This document shows, piece after piece, positions 22,561-30,780 of a stretch of 61,394 nt of DNA; position 1 is the first letter of the stretch, and each line of letters opens with the position of its first letter. The DNA lies in IMG/VR virus record IMGVR_UViG_3300036823_000136, positions 1 through 61,394 of that record. The stretch is one strand, 5' to 3'. Both the position numbers and the translations under genes were made by a program. The notes beneath the pieces were generated by a model. That model worked only from the letters and a program-made list of their open reading frames with translations, had not been told where the DNA came from and did no database searches. The DNA comes from a virus.

Positions 22561-23099
22561 CCGACCTCCCCGGACTCGACGAGTTCGCCGTCCACGATGG
22601 TCGGATCGAGCTGGAGAACACCCGCTTCGAGCAGCGCGGGGACCTGAGAACTCCGGTCCTCGATGAGACTCAGCACCTGAGAAACCGTCTCGTCGATGCG
22701 CTGGTTCGAGATCTGGATCTTCAGCTCCGCGTTGAGCCCGCACAGGTTGGCGATCCGGTCGACCACCCCGAGGATCACGCGCGCGGCCTTCTCGTCGCCG
22801 TTGAGCGCCTTCTCCATGAACACCTGCTTGAGCTGCCGCAACGTCTCCAGCTCGTTCGCCAGCTGGTTCTGCCGGAGCGAGAGATCGCCCTCCATCGTCC
22901 GGGCCAGCTCTTCGTTGTAGAGCTTCGAGGCCTGGGGCTCCGTCATCGCCAGCTCTTTACCGGCGTCGGTGACGGTGTAGCCCTGGGCGACCAGGCGGAA
23001 CAGCCGGGTTGCCTTGACCCTCGTCTCCGCGATCGTGGCGCGTGGCGCGCTGGCTTGCCGCGGGTTCACCGCTCGCAGGTTGGACTTCCTCGGTGGCAC
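22557..23099 (-). CDS. terS: Terminase small subunit
   Basis: GTG 23099 follows GGAGGGA. The 180-residue protein has a basic N-terminus, a helix-turn-helix-like segment (RLVAQGYTVTDAGKELAMTE), a coiled-coil oligomerisation region (RQNQLANELETLRQLKQVFM) and a C-terminal tail likely to contact TerL. Position directly before terL with a GTGA overlap supports the call. Confidence 0.88.
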   Translation of the reverse strand: MPPRKSNLRAVNPRQASAPRATIAETRVKATRLFRLVAQGYTVTDAGKELAMTEPQASKLYNEELARTMEGDLSLRQNQLANELETLRQLKQVFMEKALNGDEKAARVILGVVDRIANLCGLNAELKIQISNQRIDETVSQVLSLIEDRSSQVPALLEAGVLQLDPTIVDGELVESGEVG

Positions 23100-23135
23100 G
23101 TCGTCTCCCTCCAGGGTGAGATCAGGTCGGGAATC

Positions 23136-23177
23136 TCACGAGACGACGCGCGCTGGTAAGCACGCTGAGTCACGCAT
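23136..23177 (-). CDS. Possible 13-codon leaderless leader peptide
   Basis: An ATG lies 6 nt past the TATGAT -10 of the terminase promoter and opens a frame reading MRDSACLPARVVS before TGA at 23136. The spacing matches other leaderless starts in this genome. It could be a regulatory leader peptide or chance; there is no comparative support. Confidence 0.35.
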   Translation of the reverse strand: MRDSACLPARVVS

Positions 23178-23227
23178 GGCGTGATCATAACCCCCCAAAT
23201 TGGGGGTATGCCACTACGCCATGCGTG
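23171..23227 (-). promoter_or_regulatory. Terminase promoter inside a concentric 12-bp inverted repeat
   Basis: The core CCCCC AAATT GGGGG (23192-23206) is flanked by CACGCATGGCGT and its perfect complement, both centred on base 23199. Leftward, TATGAT (23184-23189) is a good -10, with a weak TGGCAT -35. The structure also follows the stop of the tail gene at 23228, so it may double as a terminator or be part of a packaging (cos/pac) site. Confidence 0.7.
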
Positions 23228-25360
23228 TCAGTACAGCTCTGCCCACTGGCGGAACGCATGCGGGGCGAAGGTCTTGGCACCCGCGGCAGCGTTGAACATC
23301 GAGACGACGCCCGTCAGCACCGCCGTGTCCGTCGACTTGCCCGCGGTGATGAAGCCTAGGCCTTGCTGGTTGAGCTTCGCGAACGGCGCAGTGTTGCCGA
23401 CGTACACGTTCGCCGTGGTGATCGGGACGGACATCACCAGGTAAACGACGTAGCCGGCCGGAATCCACACGGGTCCGCTGATCGCCACGTCGATGATCGC
23501 GCTCGCGGTCGGCGTGAGCGTGCCGGAGTTGACGACCTTGAGCTTCGCCGGGTCCGCGCCGGCGAACAGGGTCCAGGCGCGCGACGCCGCAGTGGCCGAC
23601 CCAGCGCCGGAGCGGAAGCCGTAGTAGTAGCGGCCGGGCGACACGCCAATGAAGGTCGCGAAGCTGCCCGCGGCGGCTTCCGACGGGCTGGAGCCGGTGA
23701 CGAGCGCGCGCTGGTAGCCCTGGATCGGCGGCTCGCCCTGGGGGTTGTAGCGAGGGAACGGCTGGTCTGCACCCTGGCGTCCGAGGATGACCGGCTCCAT
23801 CTGCGCGACGGTGTAGGCCGCCTGCACAAGCACGGCCGCCGGGACCGGGTGTGCCCCGTCGGCCGTGTAGCCCGGGTTCCACTTCCACGAGGTCTGCGGA
23901 TCGGCCATCAGCCCGCACCAGTCGATCAGCCCGTCCAGCGGGTGCTGGCGCTCGCCCGTTTTGACCGTTGTCCCGTCGGCGAGTGCCAGTGTCGCGCCGT
24001 CCTGGGACAGCCACATCGAGATGAGACCGTAGATGGAGGTGAGATAGCTGGCGTCGTCGGTCGGGTTCTGGGTGGTGTTGATGGCGCCGCCGTTGGTGAA
24101 CCGCGACTGGTTCGCCGTGGTCGCCCAGGCATCCGAGCTGGCGGAGATCGGCGTGGGGTACCCGGCGCGTACCGGCGGCCCGGCCGCATCGAGCATCTTC
24201 CACAGCGTGATCATGTTCGCCTGGACCTGGGCGAACGTCAGGTTCGCGTTGATGTCGTTCATGCACAGGTTCGTCACGGTCGCCGTGCAGCGCGCCACCA
24301 CGCTCATCTGCCACGGCGCGTTCCCCGGCACGTAGCAGCCCGCACGGTTGCCACCCTGGGCGATCCGCCACCAGCTCGATCCGTCGACCGACCGCGGGAA
24401 GACGCCGCACGGCTCGCCGTCTCGCACGTCACCGCCGGTTCCCTGCATGAGACTGTCGCCGAACAACGCGACGCACCGCTTGTTCGGGATGTTGCCGGTG
24501 ATGGCGGTCGCGTACGGAATCTGCATCCAGGCCGACGCCACCGTGCCGCCGGAGGTGGTGGTGTTCCCGTTCGTCTGGGTCGTGATGCCCGTCTCGGTGA
24601 GCGCCGTCCCCGCGGTCGCGGCCGGGAGCGCCGTGGTGTTCAGGATGACCCAGTCGACGAACGGCGCGGTGTTGCTGGCGCCCGCGGCTCCGGCGTACGG
24701 CACGCGGTTGGTGGTGCTGCCGGTATCGAACTCGCCGAGGACGGCGATGCAGTCGCCCTGCCGGGTGGTCTCCGAGAGCGGAATGGGCTGGGACCGCTTG
24801 TAGTCGCCCGCGGCGAAGAGGACGGTCCCCGCGGTATCGGTCTGGTCCTCCCAGTTCACGACGTAGGTGTTGACCAGGCGCCAGTACGCCGACCCGGCGG
24901 CGGGAAGCTGGTTCGTGCCGGCCTGGATGGCGACCCACTTCGAGCCGCCGGAGACGACCTGATCGAGCAGCGCGTAGGCGGTCGCGCTGCTCCACGCCGT
25001 GCTGCCGGAGGTCATCCGCGGGTTGCCGGCCGGGTACTCGATGGCCATCCGCGAGGTGACCGAGTTCGGGCCGGGCAGCTCGCACGTAGCGTTCCCGGCC
25101 TGTGGCGTGTTCGACGTGGCGATGTTCGCCCACTCCACCTGAAGGGTGTCGGCGCCGGAGGAGATCACCCGGAGCAGCTTCCGCGTGCCGAAGCGGCGGC
25201 CCTGGGGGAGCGTGCTGGTGGTGCCGCCGCCTAAACCATTAAAGTGACTCCCATTTGCTACTGGAAGAAAGGTCTTTGATACCGCGTCGGTGTACTTCCT
25301 TGTCGTCGGATCAGCGTTCTGACCTGGAGAAACAACGCCAGAAATGAACTTTTGAGCCAT
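23228..25360 (-). CDS. Tail protein with SGNH/GDSL-hydrolase domain
   Basis: ATG 25360 follows GGAGG and gives 710 residues. The first part is beta-rich fibre-like sequence. Residues about 315-530 hold an SGNH hydrolase: block I CVALFGDSLMQGTGG, an Asn block TNLCMNDINAN and the catalytic Asp-His pair in TADGAHPVPAAVL. The C-terminus is another beta-rich domain. Such proteins are tail fibre or spike esterases that deacetylate or cleave host surface glycans. It lies last in the fibre/lysis block. Confidence 0.85.
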   Translation of the reverse strand: MAQKFISGVVSPGQNADPTTRKYTDAVSKTFLPVANGSHFNGLGGGTTSTLPQGRRFGTRKLLRVISSGADTLQVEWANIATSNTPQAGNATCELPGPNSVTSRMAIEYPAGNPRMTSGSTAWSSATAYALLDQVVSGGSKWVAIQAGTNQLPAAGSAYWRLVNTYVVNWEDQTDTAGTVLFAAGDYKRSQPIPLSETTRQGDCIAVLGEFDTGSTTNRVPYAGAAGASNTAPFVDWVILNTTALPAATAGTALTETGITTQTNGNTTTSGGTVASAWMQIPYATAITGNIPNKRCVALFGDSLMQGTGGDVRDGEPCGVFPRSVDGSSWWRIAQGGNRAGCYVPGNAPWQMSVVARCTATVTNLCMNDINANLTFAQVQANMITLWKMLDAAGPPVRAGYPTPISASSDAWATTANQSRFTNGGAINTTQNPTDDASYLTSIYGLISMWLSQDGATLALADGTTVKTGERQHPLDGLIDWCGLMADPQTSWKWNPGYTADGAHPVPAAVLVQAAYTVAQMEPVILGRQGADQPFPRYNPQGEPPIQGYQRALVTGSSPSEAAAGSFATFIGVSPGRYYYGFRSGAGSATAASRAWTLFAGADPAKLKVVNSGTLTPTASAIIDVAISGPVWIPAGYVVYLVMSVPITTANVYVGNTAPFAKLNQQGLGFITAGKSTDTAVLTGVVSMFNAAAGAKTFAPHAFRQWAELY

Positions 25361-25361
25361 T

Positions 25362-25967
25362 TCACAGACCTCCGCAAAATGCGTACGCCGCTTCAAGCTC
25401 GCGGTACATTTCCCAATCAGCGCGGGTTGCGCCCTTCCGTAGGTTGCACGGCGAACAGCTGGCTACGACGTTCGCCCGCACGTGGCCAGGGCTGTACGGG
25501 TGCGACAGCGGTACCAGGTGGTCGATGTGCCAGCCGTGCCGATTCAGCCGGGCTCCGCAGTGCTGGCACCTACCCTTGTCGCGCCTGATGATCTCCTGTT
25601 TGGTGATCGTGTCGTCCACCGCGATCTCGGACCGGCGAGCTTGAGCACGAGCTAGCCGTTTTGGATCGGTGTAGGACCGGGCTCGATCCATCGAACGAGC
25701 GCGCTCCAAGTCGGCAGCACGGCGACGGCGGTTTTCGGCAGCAAAGTACCCCGGATGGCTCGCTGACCACTTAGCGGAACGACAAGCCGTAACGCCCGGG
25801 TTTCGCTCGCGCCATCGCCGCATGGATTCGCGAGCACTCACGCGCGCGCCCTCGGGATCGGAGGCGCGACGACCTCGCGCCCTGTGTACGGGGCAGCAGA
25901 AACGGGCGTCCGATCGGCGACCTTCCAAGCTCACTTCACAACCCGTTAGCTGGCACGTTCGCGTCAT
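25362..25967 (-). CDS. Free-standing HNH homing-type endonuclease
   Basis: About 201 residues from ATG 25967 (a GTG at 25991 is also possible). The N-terminus has a zinc cluster (CQLTGCEVSLEGRRSDARFC), the middle is arginine-rich and DNA-binding in character, and the C-terminus is an HNH motif (CQHCGARLNRHGWHIDHLVP, then NVVASCSPCNLRKG). It sits between two tail genes. Lower GC in places and position suggest a mobile insertion. Confidence 0.87.
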   Translation of the reverse strand: MTRTCQLTGCEVSLEGRRSDARFCCPVHRARGRRASDPEGARVSARESMRRWRERNPGVTACRSAKWSASHPGYFAAENRRRRAADLERARSMDRARSYTDPKRLARAQARRSEIAVDDTITKQEIIRRDKGRCQHCGARLNRHGWHIDHLVPLSHPYSPGHVRANVVASCSPCNLRKGATRADWEMYRELEAAYAFCGGL

Positions 25968-25994
25968 GATCGCCAGCGTACCCGTACACACTTG

Positions 25995-27131
25995 TCAGGC
26001 AACAATCGTGAACTGGTACTGGTTGGTGGCGTAGCCGGTCGGCAGGTAGACGGTCAGGTTGTTCGCGTCGGTCACCGTCGGCGGCTTGTTGTCGGCCCAC
26101 ACCGTGTTGCCCGGGTCGCTACCGGCGGAGCCGTAGCGGAGCCCGAAGATCGGACAGACGTTGCTCAGGCCGTGGTTGATGGTCACCGGGACGAACCCAC
26201 CGCTGGCCGACCCGACGGTGAAGATGCCGCTCGTTGCGGTCGGGATGGCGCCGGTGATCTTGCGCCCGACCACGCTCGTGTCGATAACCACCGAGCTGCC
26301 AGGGGTGGCCGCCACCAGGATGCCCAGGCCGGCGTTGACGTTGACCTGGTTGCCGGACGCGGTGGTGCCGAAGCCGTTCGCCAGCACGAAGGCCGGGAAC
26401 GGGTTCGTCCAGGTCTGCGCGTCGGTGTCGACGATGATCGCACCGTTCGTCCCGGTGCCGGTCGCGGTCTGCATGTAGAGCACGCGGTTCGTGGCGTTGA
26501 AGGCCTCGACGATGGTGCCCGCGATCACGGCTCCCGTGTTGCCGGTCGGCGCGTCGGCCGGCCGGGTCATGGCGCTCGACGCGGTGTTCCACACCCACAG
26601 GCCGTTCTGGCTGGCGGTGGTCTGGGCGGTGAGGAGGACGCGGTCGCCGGCGACCATCGTCCGGCCGTTGATCGTGGCACCCGGCGCAGTGATGGTGATG
26701 TTCGTCAGAGCCGCGATCGAGGCGTGCTCCTTGAAGTCCATGCCGACCTGGATGTTCGCCAGGGCCGTCTGGAACTGGGCGTACTCGACGGCCTGGCCGC
26801 CGACGGTGGCCGCCGCGAGGTTCGCGAACTGCTGCGAGTTCATGTCGACGGCGCCGTTCGGGGCGACCATCGAGGCCCAGCGGATCGCCTGCACGGCGGC
26901 CGTGAAGTCGCTGATGGTGCTCGCGGTCTGGGTGCCGTTCATGGTGCCGCGATTGCGCAGGTCGATGGTGACGCCGTTGATCTGGACCTTCACGGTGTTG
27001 GCCGTGCTGTCGTACCAGATCCGGCCGTCGTTCGGCGTGGTGCCGGGGTTGCCGGCGATCGTCTCCAGGAGCTGGCCCAGGATGTGGTACCGGCCGGCCA
27101 GGTCGATGTCAGTCTCGAACTTCTGGGACAT
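25995..27131 (-). CDS. Minor tail / tail fibre protein
   Basis: This 378-residue protein has an N-terminal domain with the pattern seen in phage fibre proteins (KFETDIDLAGRYHILGQL, NDGRIWYDSTANTVKVQING). Middle and C-terminal beta-rich repeats follow (TAPGATINGRTMVAGDRVLL, LANGFGTTASGNQVNVNAG). A GLWVWNTASSAMTRPADAPT segment is common in actinophage fibres. It lies between the RusA/holin genes and the SGNH tail gene. Confidence 0.8.
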   Translation of the reverse strand: MSQKFETDIDLAGRYHILGQLLETIAGNPGTTPNDGRIWYDSTANTVKVQINGVTIDLRNRGTMNGTQTASTISDFTAAVQAIRWASMVAPNGAVDMNSQQFANLAAATVGGQAVEYAQFQTALANIQVGMDFKEHASIAALTNITITAPGATINGRTMVAGDRVLLTAQTTASQNGLWVWNTASSAMTRPADAPTGNTGAVIAGTIVEAFNATNRVLYMQTATGTGTNGAIIVDTDAQTWTNPFPAFVLANGFGTTASGNQVNVNAGLGILVAATPGSSVVIDTSVVGRKITGAIPTATSGIFTVGSASGGFVPVTINHGLSNVCPIFGLRYGSAGSDPGNTVWADNKPPTVTDANNLTVYLPTGYATNQYQFTIVA

Positions 27132-27141
27132 GATCAGCTCC

Positions 27142-27717
27142 TTACGAGCAGTACGCGCGACCGCTCACCGGGGCGCCGAATTGCAGGACGGTCGAATTCA
27201 GATCCGGGTCGAGCCGGTAGCGCCACCACAGCCCGTCGGCCGGGTCCTCGCGCGCGCCCACGCCTTCGAGGCACTGGATGACCGGCGGGTAGCCGAGGCC
27301 GTGCGGGATAACCCACTCCGCGCTGGCGAAAGACTGCTCGAACTGGAAGACGCCGGACGGGACGGTGGGTCCGGTGCCGGAGTCGCCCGGCGGGATGTGC
27401 ACGAGCAGGTCGCGAAGCTCGTAGTCGCCGCCGTCCGGCATCCGGATGGCCCACTTCTGGCCGCCGGGCGCGCACGTCTCGTCCACCACGTAGTAGGTGT
27501 CGGCCTGCTCGAACTCGGTGTTCGCGAGGAGGCTAGCGACCCACGCGCCGCTGGTGCCCGTATCGACGGCGACCGCCTGGAGCACCTCGCCCAGCCCGTT
27601 GAGAAGAAACGGGTTTCGCGGGGCAATCAGCGAGATCTTCACCGTGACGTTCTGGAGGGCGCGGCCGGCCCCGTCCGTCAGCTCGTTCCTGACCGTTCCG
27701 ATCACCGGGTCCGGCAT
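27142..27717 (-). CDS. Tail fibre-associated protein
   Basis: The 191-residue protein starts at ATG 27717 behind GAGGAGG. It has an N-terminal Ig/carboxypeptidase-regulatory-like fold (IGTVRNELTDGAGRALQNVT) and a C-terminal part containing WVIPHGLGYPPVIQCLEG, a motif frequent in phage fibre or baseplate proteins. Its first 185 bases overlap the 3' end of the RusA reading frame. Confidence 0.78.
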   Translation of the reverse strand: MPDPVIGTVRNELTDGAGRALQNVTVKISLIAPRNPFLLNGLGEVLQAVAVDTGTSGAWVASLLANTEFEQADTYYVVDETCAPGGQKWAIRMPDGGDYELRDLLVHIPPGDSGTGPTVPSGVFQFEQSFASAEWVIPHGLGYPPVIQCLEGVGAREDPADGLWWRYRLDPDLNSTVLQFGAPVSGRAYCS

Positions 27718-28111
27718 CGTCCACCTCCTCGACTTCGAGGATCACTGTAGGGCTGGTGCGTCCTTGCGGGTCGGCTGATCGCGGAACGACCTCGGTCGCG
27801 GTCCGCTTGACGTACCGGTGGTTGTCGTCCGGCCAGATGCCCGCAGCGGTGAGCCCGTCGAGCACGGGCTTCAGGGTGTCGGAGGGGTTGTCCGAGTCGG
27901 CCCGGCGGTCGCTACCCGGGTACCAGAGCAGCGTCACGTTCACGCGGCCGACGGGGAAGAAATCCTCAGTCTGCTGCCAGTACTTCCCGAGGTAGAAGAG
28001 GTCCTGGGCGACCTCGCGGTACTCCTTGTGCGCCGACGCCCAGTGCTTACGCCGGTTCGCGGACAGCGGCGGGCGCTGATACGGAAGCTCGAACACCCAC
28101 CGCCGTCCCAC
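27533..28111 (-). CDS. rusA: RusA-like Holliday junction resolvase
   Basis: GTG 28111 starts a protein with the RusA core: PPLSANRRKHWASAHKEYR, acidic catalytic residues in DSDNPSDTLKPVLDGLTAAG and IWPDDNHRYVKRTA. RusA cleaves Holliday junctions during phage recombination. The fold should end near residue 130 (ILEVEEVDD). The frame runs on about 60 more residues of Arg/Gly/Pro-rich sequence inside the next gene, so the tail is probably a by-product of overlap. It lies in the tail/lysis block, away from the other recombination genes. Confidence 0.82.
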   Translation of the reverse strand: MGRRWVFELPYQRPPLSANRRKHWASAHKEYREVAQDLFYLGKYWQQTEDFFPVGRVNVTLLWYPGSDRRADSDNPSDTLKPVLDGLTAAGIWPDDNHRYVKRTATEVVPRSADPQGRTSPTVILEVEEVDDAGPGDRNGQERADGRGRPRPPERHGEDLADCPAKPVSSQRAGRGAPGGRRRYGHQRRVGR

Positions 28112-28112
28112 G

Positions 28113-28481
28113 TCACACCGTCACAGCGGGCTTGGCTACCACGCCGCCGGAGCTGTTCACCGGCGCCGTGACCTGGGTCCGCACGAGCAGGCTCAGCACC
28201 GCCTGGACCATGAGCATGATCTCGACCTGCTGTTCCGGGGCGAGCTTCAGTCCGAACGCCAGGCTCAGCGCGATGCCGGCCTTGAACAGGCCGGTGATTG
28301 CCGGGACCGCAGTGCCGTCGCGCACCACCACCGCCTGGATCACGCCGACGATCGCCACGGCGAACGCGGAGATCACGCCCTGGGTGTCGACGCTGATCGG
28401 GAAGAAGAACGCGCTCACGAACTGGACGACGGCCGCAACGAGCGCGAGCCACAGCACAGGGTCTCTGCCGAAGATCTTCAA
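28113..28481 (-). CDS. Holin-like membrane protein
   Basis: A TTG at 28481 with AGGAAGG upstream fits best and gives 122 residues. There are three to four hydrophobic segments (LWLALVAAVVQFVSAFFF, VISAFAVAIVGVIQAVVV, LFKAGIALSLAFGL, MLMVQAVLSLLV) and a charged N-terminus. Placement directly after the GH25 endolysin supports a holin. The TTG start is uncertain. Confidence 0.75.
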   Translation of the reverse strand: MKIFGRDPVLWLALVAAVVQFVSAFFFPISVDTQGVISAFAVAIVGVIQAVVVRDGTAVPAITGLFKAGIALSLAFGLKLAPEQQVEIMLMVQAVLSLLVRTQVTAPVNSSGGVVAKPAVTV

Positions 28482-28494
28482 CTTCTTAGCCTTC

Positions 28495-29388
28495 CTACTT
28501 CGTCGTGTAGACCAAGTTCGAGGCCGTCGGCCCCGCACAGACGTAATCCCAGCTGATCGACTCGCAACCGTCGGGAACCTGCCACCAGGCGCGCGTGTTC
28601 GCGGCCAGCGTGTCGAGATGGATCGGCGCGTGGACGCCGTTGAGGTAGACGTTAAGGTCGGCGATGTCGTTGTAACCGCTCGACAGCGAGAACCACACCT
28701 CGTCGACGACCTGGCTCTTCTTGGCCGTCTCGATGGTGCGGTGCCGGTACTGCCGCGCCGCGCCGCCGGGCGCGTAGCTCTCCGGTGCCATTCCGGGCAT
28801 GTCGTTACCTCCGATGATCGGCGCGGCGTGCACCGCGAGCGGCGCCTCCCCGCTGTTCAGGTCCACGCCGGAGGCCGTGATGCCTGCGACGGTGCCCGTG
28901 GAGCTGTGCTGCCACGTGCGGTAGGGGTTCTTCGGCTGGGCGCCGTAGCGGGCGATCCAGGGCCACGTGTCCGGCACCGCGGCGCGCACGGCCGCGAGGA
29001 TGTAGCCCATCATCGAGTCGTTCGCGTAGAAGACGGGCACCTGTCCGTTCGCCACGGCCTCGGTGAGCCATTCGATCGCGAAGGCCGTGGCCGCCGCGCC
29101 CGGCACGAACGGGCTTTCCAGGTCCAACGCCGGCGAGAGGTCGATGGCGCCGCGCCCGGCCGCCGTACGGAGCAGGAGCTGGTACTGGTCCCGCGCGGAG
29201 CCAGGCTGGGCGTAGCCGTAGCCGCCGATGGAGAGCCCAGCCGCGTGCGCCCGCGTCGGCCAATCCAGGGTGTCGCGCAGGGCGAGCCCGTCGGTCATCT
29301 TGAAGTAGGCGAAGGAGTAGCCGGCGCGCACGACGGCGCCGAAGTCGTTGATCGTCTGGTACTTCGGGTACGCGTCAAATCCTTGCAA
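28495..29388 (-). CDS. GH25 lysozyme (endolysin)
   Basis: A TTG at 29388 after GGAGGG gives 297 residues. The N-terminal 190 residues match glycoside hydrolase 25 muramidases: LQGFDAYPKYQTINDF, FAYFKMTDG, GYGYAQPG, the acidic pair LSPALDLES, PVFYANDSMMG and TWQHSSTGTVAGI with DLN. The remaining 100 residues are a separate, probably cell-wall-binding domain. It cleaves peptidoglycan for lysis. Confidence 0.88.
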   Translation of the reverse strand: MQGFDAYPKYQTINDFGAVVRAGYSFAYFKMTDGLALRDTLDWPTRAHAAGLSIGGYGYAQPGSARDQYQLLLRTAAGRGAIDLSPALDLESPFVPGAAATAFAIEWLTEAVANGQVPVFYANDSMMGYILAAVRAAVPDTWPWIARYGAQPKNPYRTWQHSSTGTVAGITASGVDLNSGEAPLAVHAAPIIGGNDMPGMAPESYAPGGAARQYRHRTIETAKKSQVVDEVWFSLSSGYNDIADLNVYLNGVHAPIHLDTLAANTRAWWQVPDGCESISWDYVCAGPTASNLVYTTK

Positions 29389-29920
29389 TTTCCAGCCCTC
29401 CTTCCACGTAGCTCGCCGCACGACGCATCAGCTCCGGGTCATCCTGGAACATCCCCAGCGCCGTATTGCAAGATCGGCACAGAAGTCCTCGCCGACGAAG
29501 GTCGTCATGGTCATGATCAGCGTGCAATCCCTCACCCGACGGCGGTCGCCCGCACAACGCGCATCGGTTGCCCTGCTCGATCAGTGCCAGGTCGTATTCC
29601 AGCTGGCTCCAGCCCGTCACTTTGGCTCGATCGCTAGTACGCATCCGTTCGCGGCAGGTGGCCGCAACGCCGCGCGCGTCTTTCGACTTCATGGAGTACA
29701 CCTTCACGAAGTAGCCACACCGGACGCACCAACGGCGCCCGTCGGGCCTCGTTTCCGCCAAGCCGTGATGGCCTTTTCGATGGATCTTGAACTTCGGCGG
29801 AAGGGTCCCGTAGCTCCATGCTTTCTGATGGTGCGGCTTGCACAGTGCTCGCGAGTACACCACTCGATCACAGCCGGATTCATCTGCGCACAGCTCGGTA
29901 TCGTCGAAACCCTGGGCCAC
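29375..29920 (-). CDS. Endonuclease VII-like HNH nuclease
   Basis: The 181-residue protein has zinc knuckles (CDRVVYSRALCKPHHQ, WCVRCGYFVKVYS) and a C-terminal recombination-endonuclease-VII core: QGNRCALCGRPPSGEG, HADHDHDDLRRRGLLCRSCN and ALGMFQDDPELMRRA. Phage genes of this type resolve branched DNA or act as homing nucleases. It is wedged between the cysteine peptidase and endolysin, overlapping the latter by 14 bases, which suggests insertion. Confidence 0.88.
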   Translation of the reverse strand: MAQGFDDTELCADESGCDRVVYSRALCKPHHQKAWSYGTLPPKFKIHRKGHHGLAETRPDGRRWCVRCGYFVKVYSMKSKDARGVAATCRERMRTSDRAKVTGWSQLEYDLALIEQGNRCALCGRPPSGEGLHADHDHDDLRRRGLLCRSCNTALGMFQDDPELMRRAASYVEGGLEIARI

Positions 29921-29921
29921 G

Positions 29922-30716
29922 TCAGCTCACCACCGGAACCGAGCAGTCACCGTGTTGGGCCAGGAGCGCCTGCATGTCGGCGAAGGAGATCCGGCAGCGG
30001 CCCGACAGCGCCCACGACGGGCCCCACGAGTTCGTCAGCTCGACTTCCTGGTTCTCGAAGTCGATGCCGGTTCCGTCGATCTGGTGGCCGCCGGCGAGTC
30101 CCGAGGACTGGTCGACGTGGATACGGCCGTACTTGTCGGGGGTGAACATCGAGTTGTACCAGGGCACGCCGAACGAAACCGGGTCGACCTGGAGCAGCTT
30201 TTTCACCGTGGCGAAGGAGAACGCGTGCTTGTAGCCGGAGATCAAGCCCATCTTGCGGAGCAGCTTCATCGACCACAGGCCGGTGCTGCCCGTGTCGTCC
30301 GGCGGGTAGACGCCGGGGATCTGGGAGTTGTCGAGCGCGGTCTCCTGCTCGTAGAACTTGATCGCGTCGGCCGGGCCGTACTTGAAGCTGGTCCGGTAGA
30401 ACGGCTCCGTCATCATCAGGCCCAAGCCTGCGAACGCCGTGCACGCGCCCAGCTGACCCTGATCCCAGACCGGCGCAACCCGCTTGTGGAAGGTCGTCAC
30501 CTCCTTGGTGACGTGCTCGACGAGGTCGGCGGCGTTGTAGTTCAGCGAGCGTGTGTCGTGCAGGACGTGCCGCCCGAGGCCGGGCTTCTGCTCCAGCAGG
30601 TGGAAGTACTGGCCGCGGACGTGCGGTACGCCCAGGTCGGCATCTCCGTCGGCCGGCCGGACCTGGTCGGCGTAGTCGGCCACGCCGTCGCCGTCCGTGT
30701 CAGTGTGCTTTGCCAT
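29922..30716 (-). CDS. Papain-like (C1-type) cysteine peptidase with calcium-loop motif
   Basis: ATG 30716 follows GGAGGT; 264 residues. The N-terminus has a DTDGDGVADYAD loop of the type that binds calcium. Catalytic signatures of C1 peptidases follow: DQGQLGACTAF (Gln86, Cys92), GGHQIDGTG (His) and LTNSWGPSW (Asn). No signal peptide or inhibitory prodomain is clear. It opens the lysis/fibre block. It may cut a host envelope protein or process a virion protein; both are inference. Confidence 0.83.
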   Translation of the reverse strand: MAKHTDTDGDGVADYADQVRPADGDADLGVPHVRGQYFHLLEQKPGLGRHVLHDTRSLNYNAADLVEHVTKEVTTFHKRVAPVWDQGQLGACTAFAGLGLMMTEPFYRTSFKYGPADAIKFYEQETALDNSQIPGVYPPDDTGSTGLWSMKLLRKMGLISGYKHAFSFATVKKLLQVDPVSFGVPWYNSMFTPDKYGRIHVDQSSGLAGGHQIDGTGIDFENQEVELTNSWGPSWALSGRCRISFADMQALLAQHGDCSVPVVS

Positions 30717-30743
30717 GGTGGTTACCTCCGAGGGAAAGCGTAC

Positions 30744-30775
30744 GTGCTCTCCCCCTCGTTCTGGGGGGAGGGCAC
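30744..30775. promoter_or_regulatory. Extended palindrome between helicase and peptidase genes
   Basis: CCCCC TCGTTCT GGGGGG (30751-30768) is extended outward by GTGC and GCAC with one mismatch per arm. No good -10 or -35 flanks it. It lies 5 bases past the helicase stop and 28 before the peptidase start. It may be a terminator-like hairpin or a diverged operator. Confidence 0.55.
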
Positions 30776-30780
30776 GGTGG

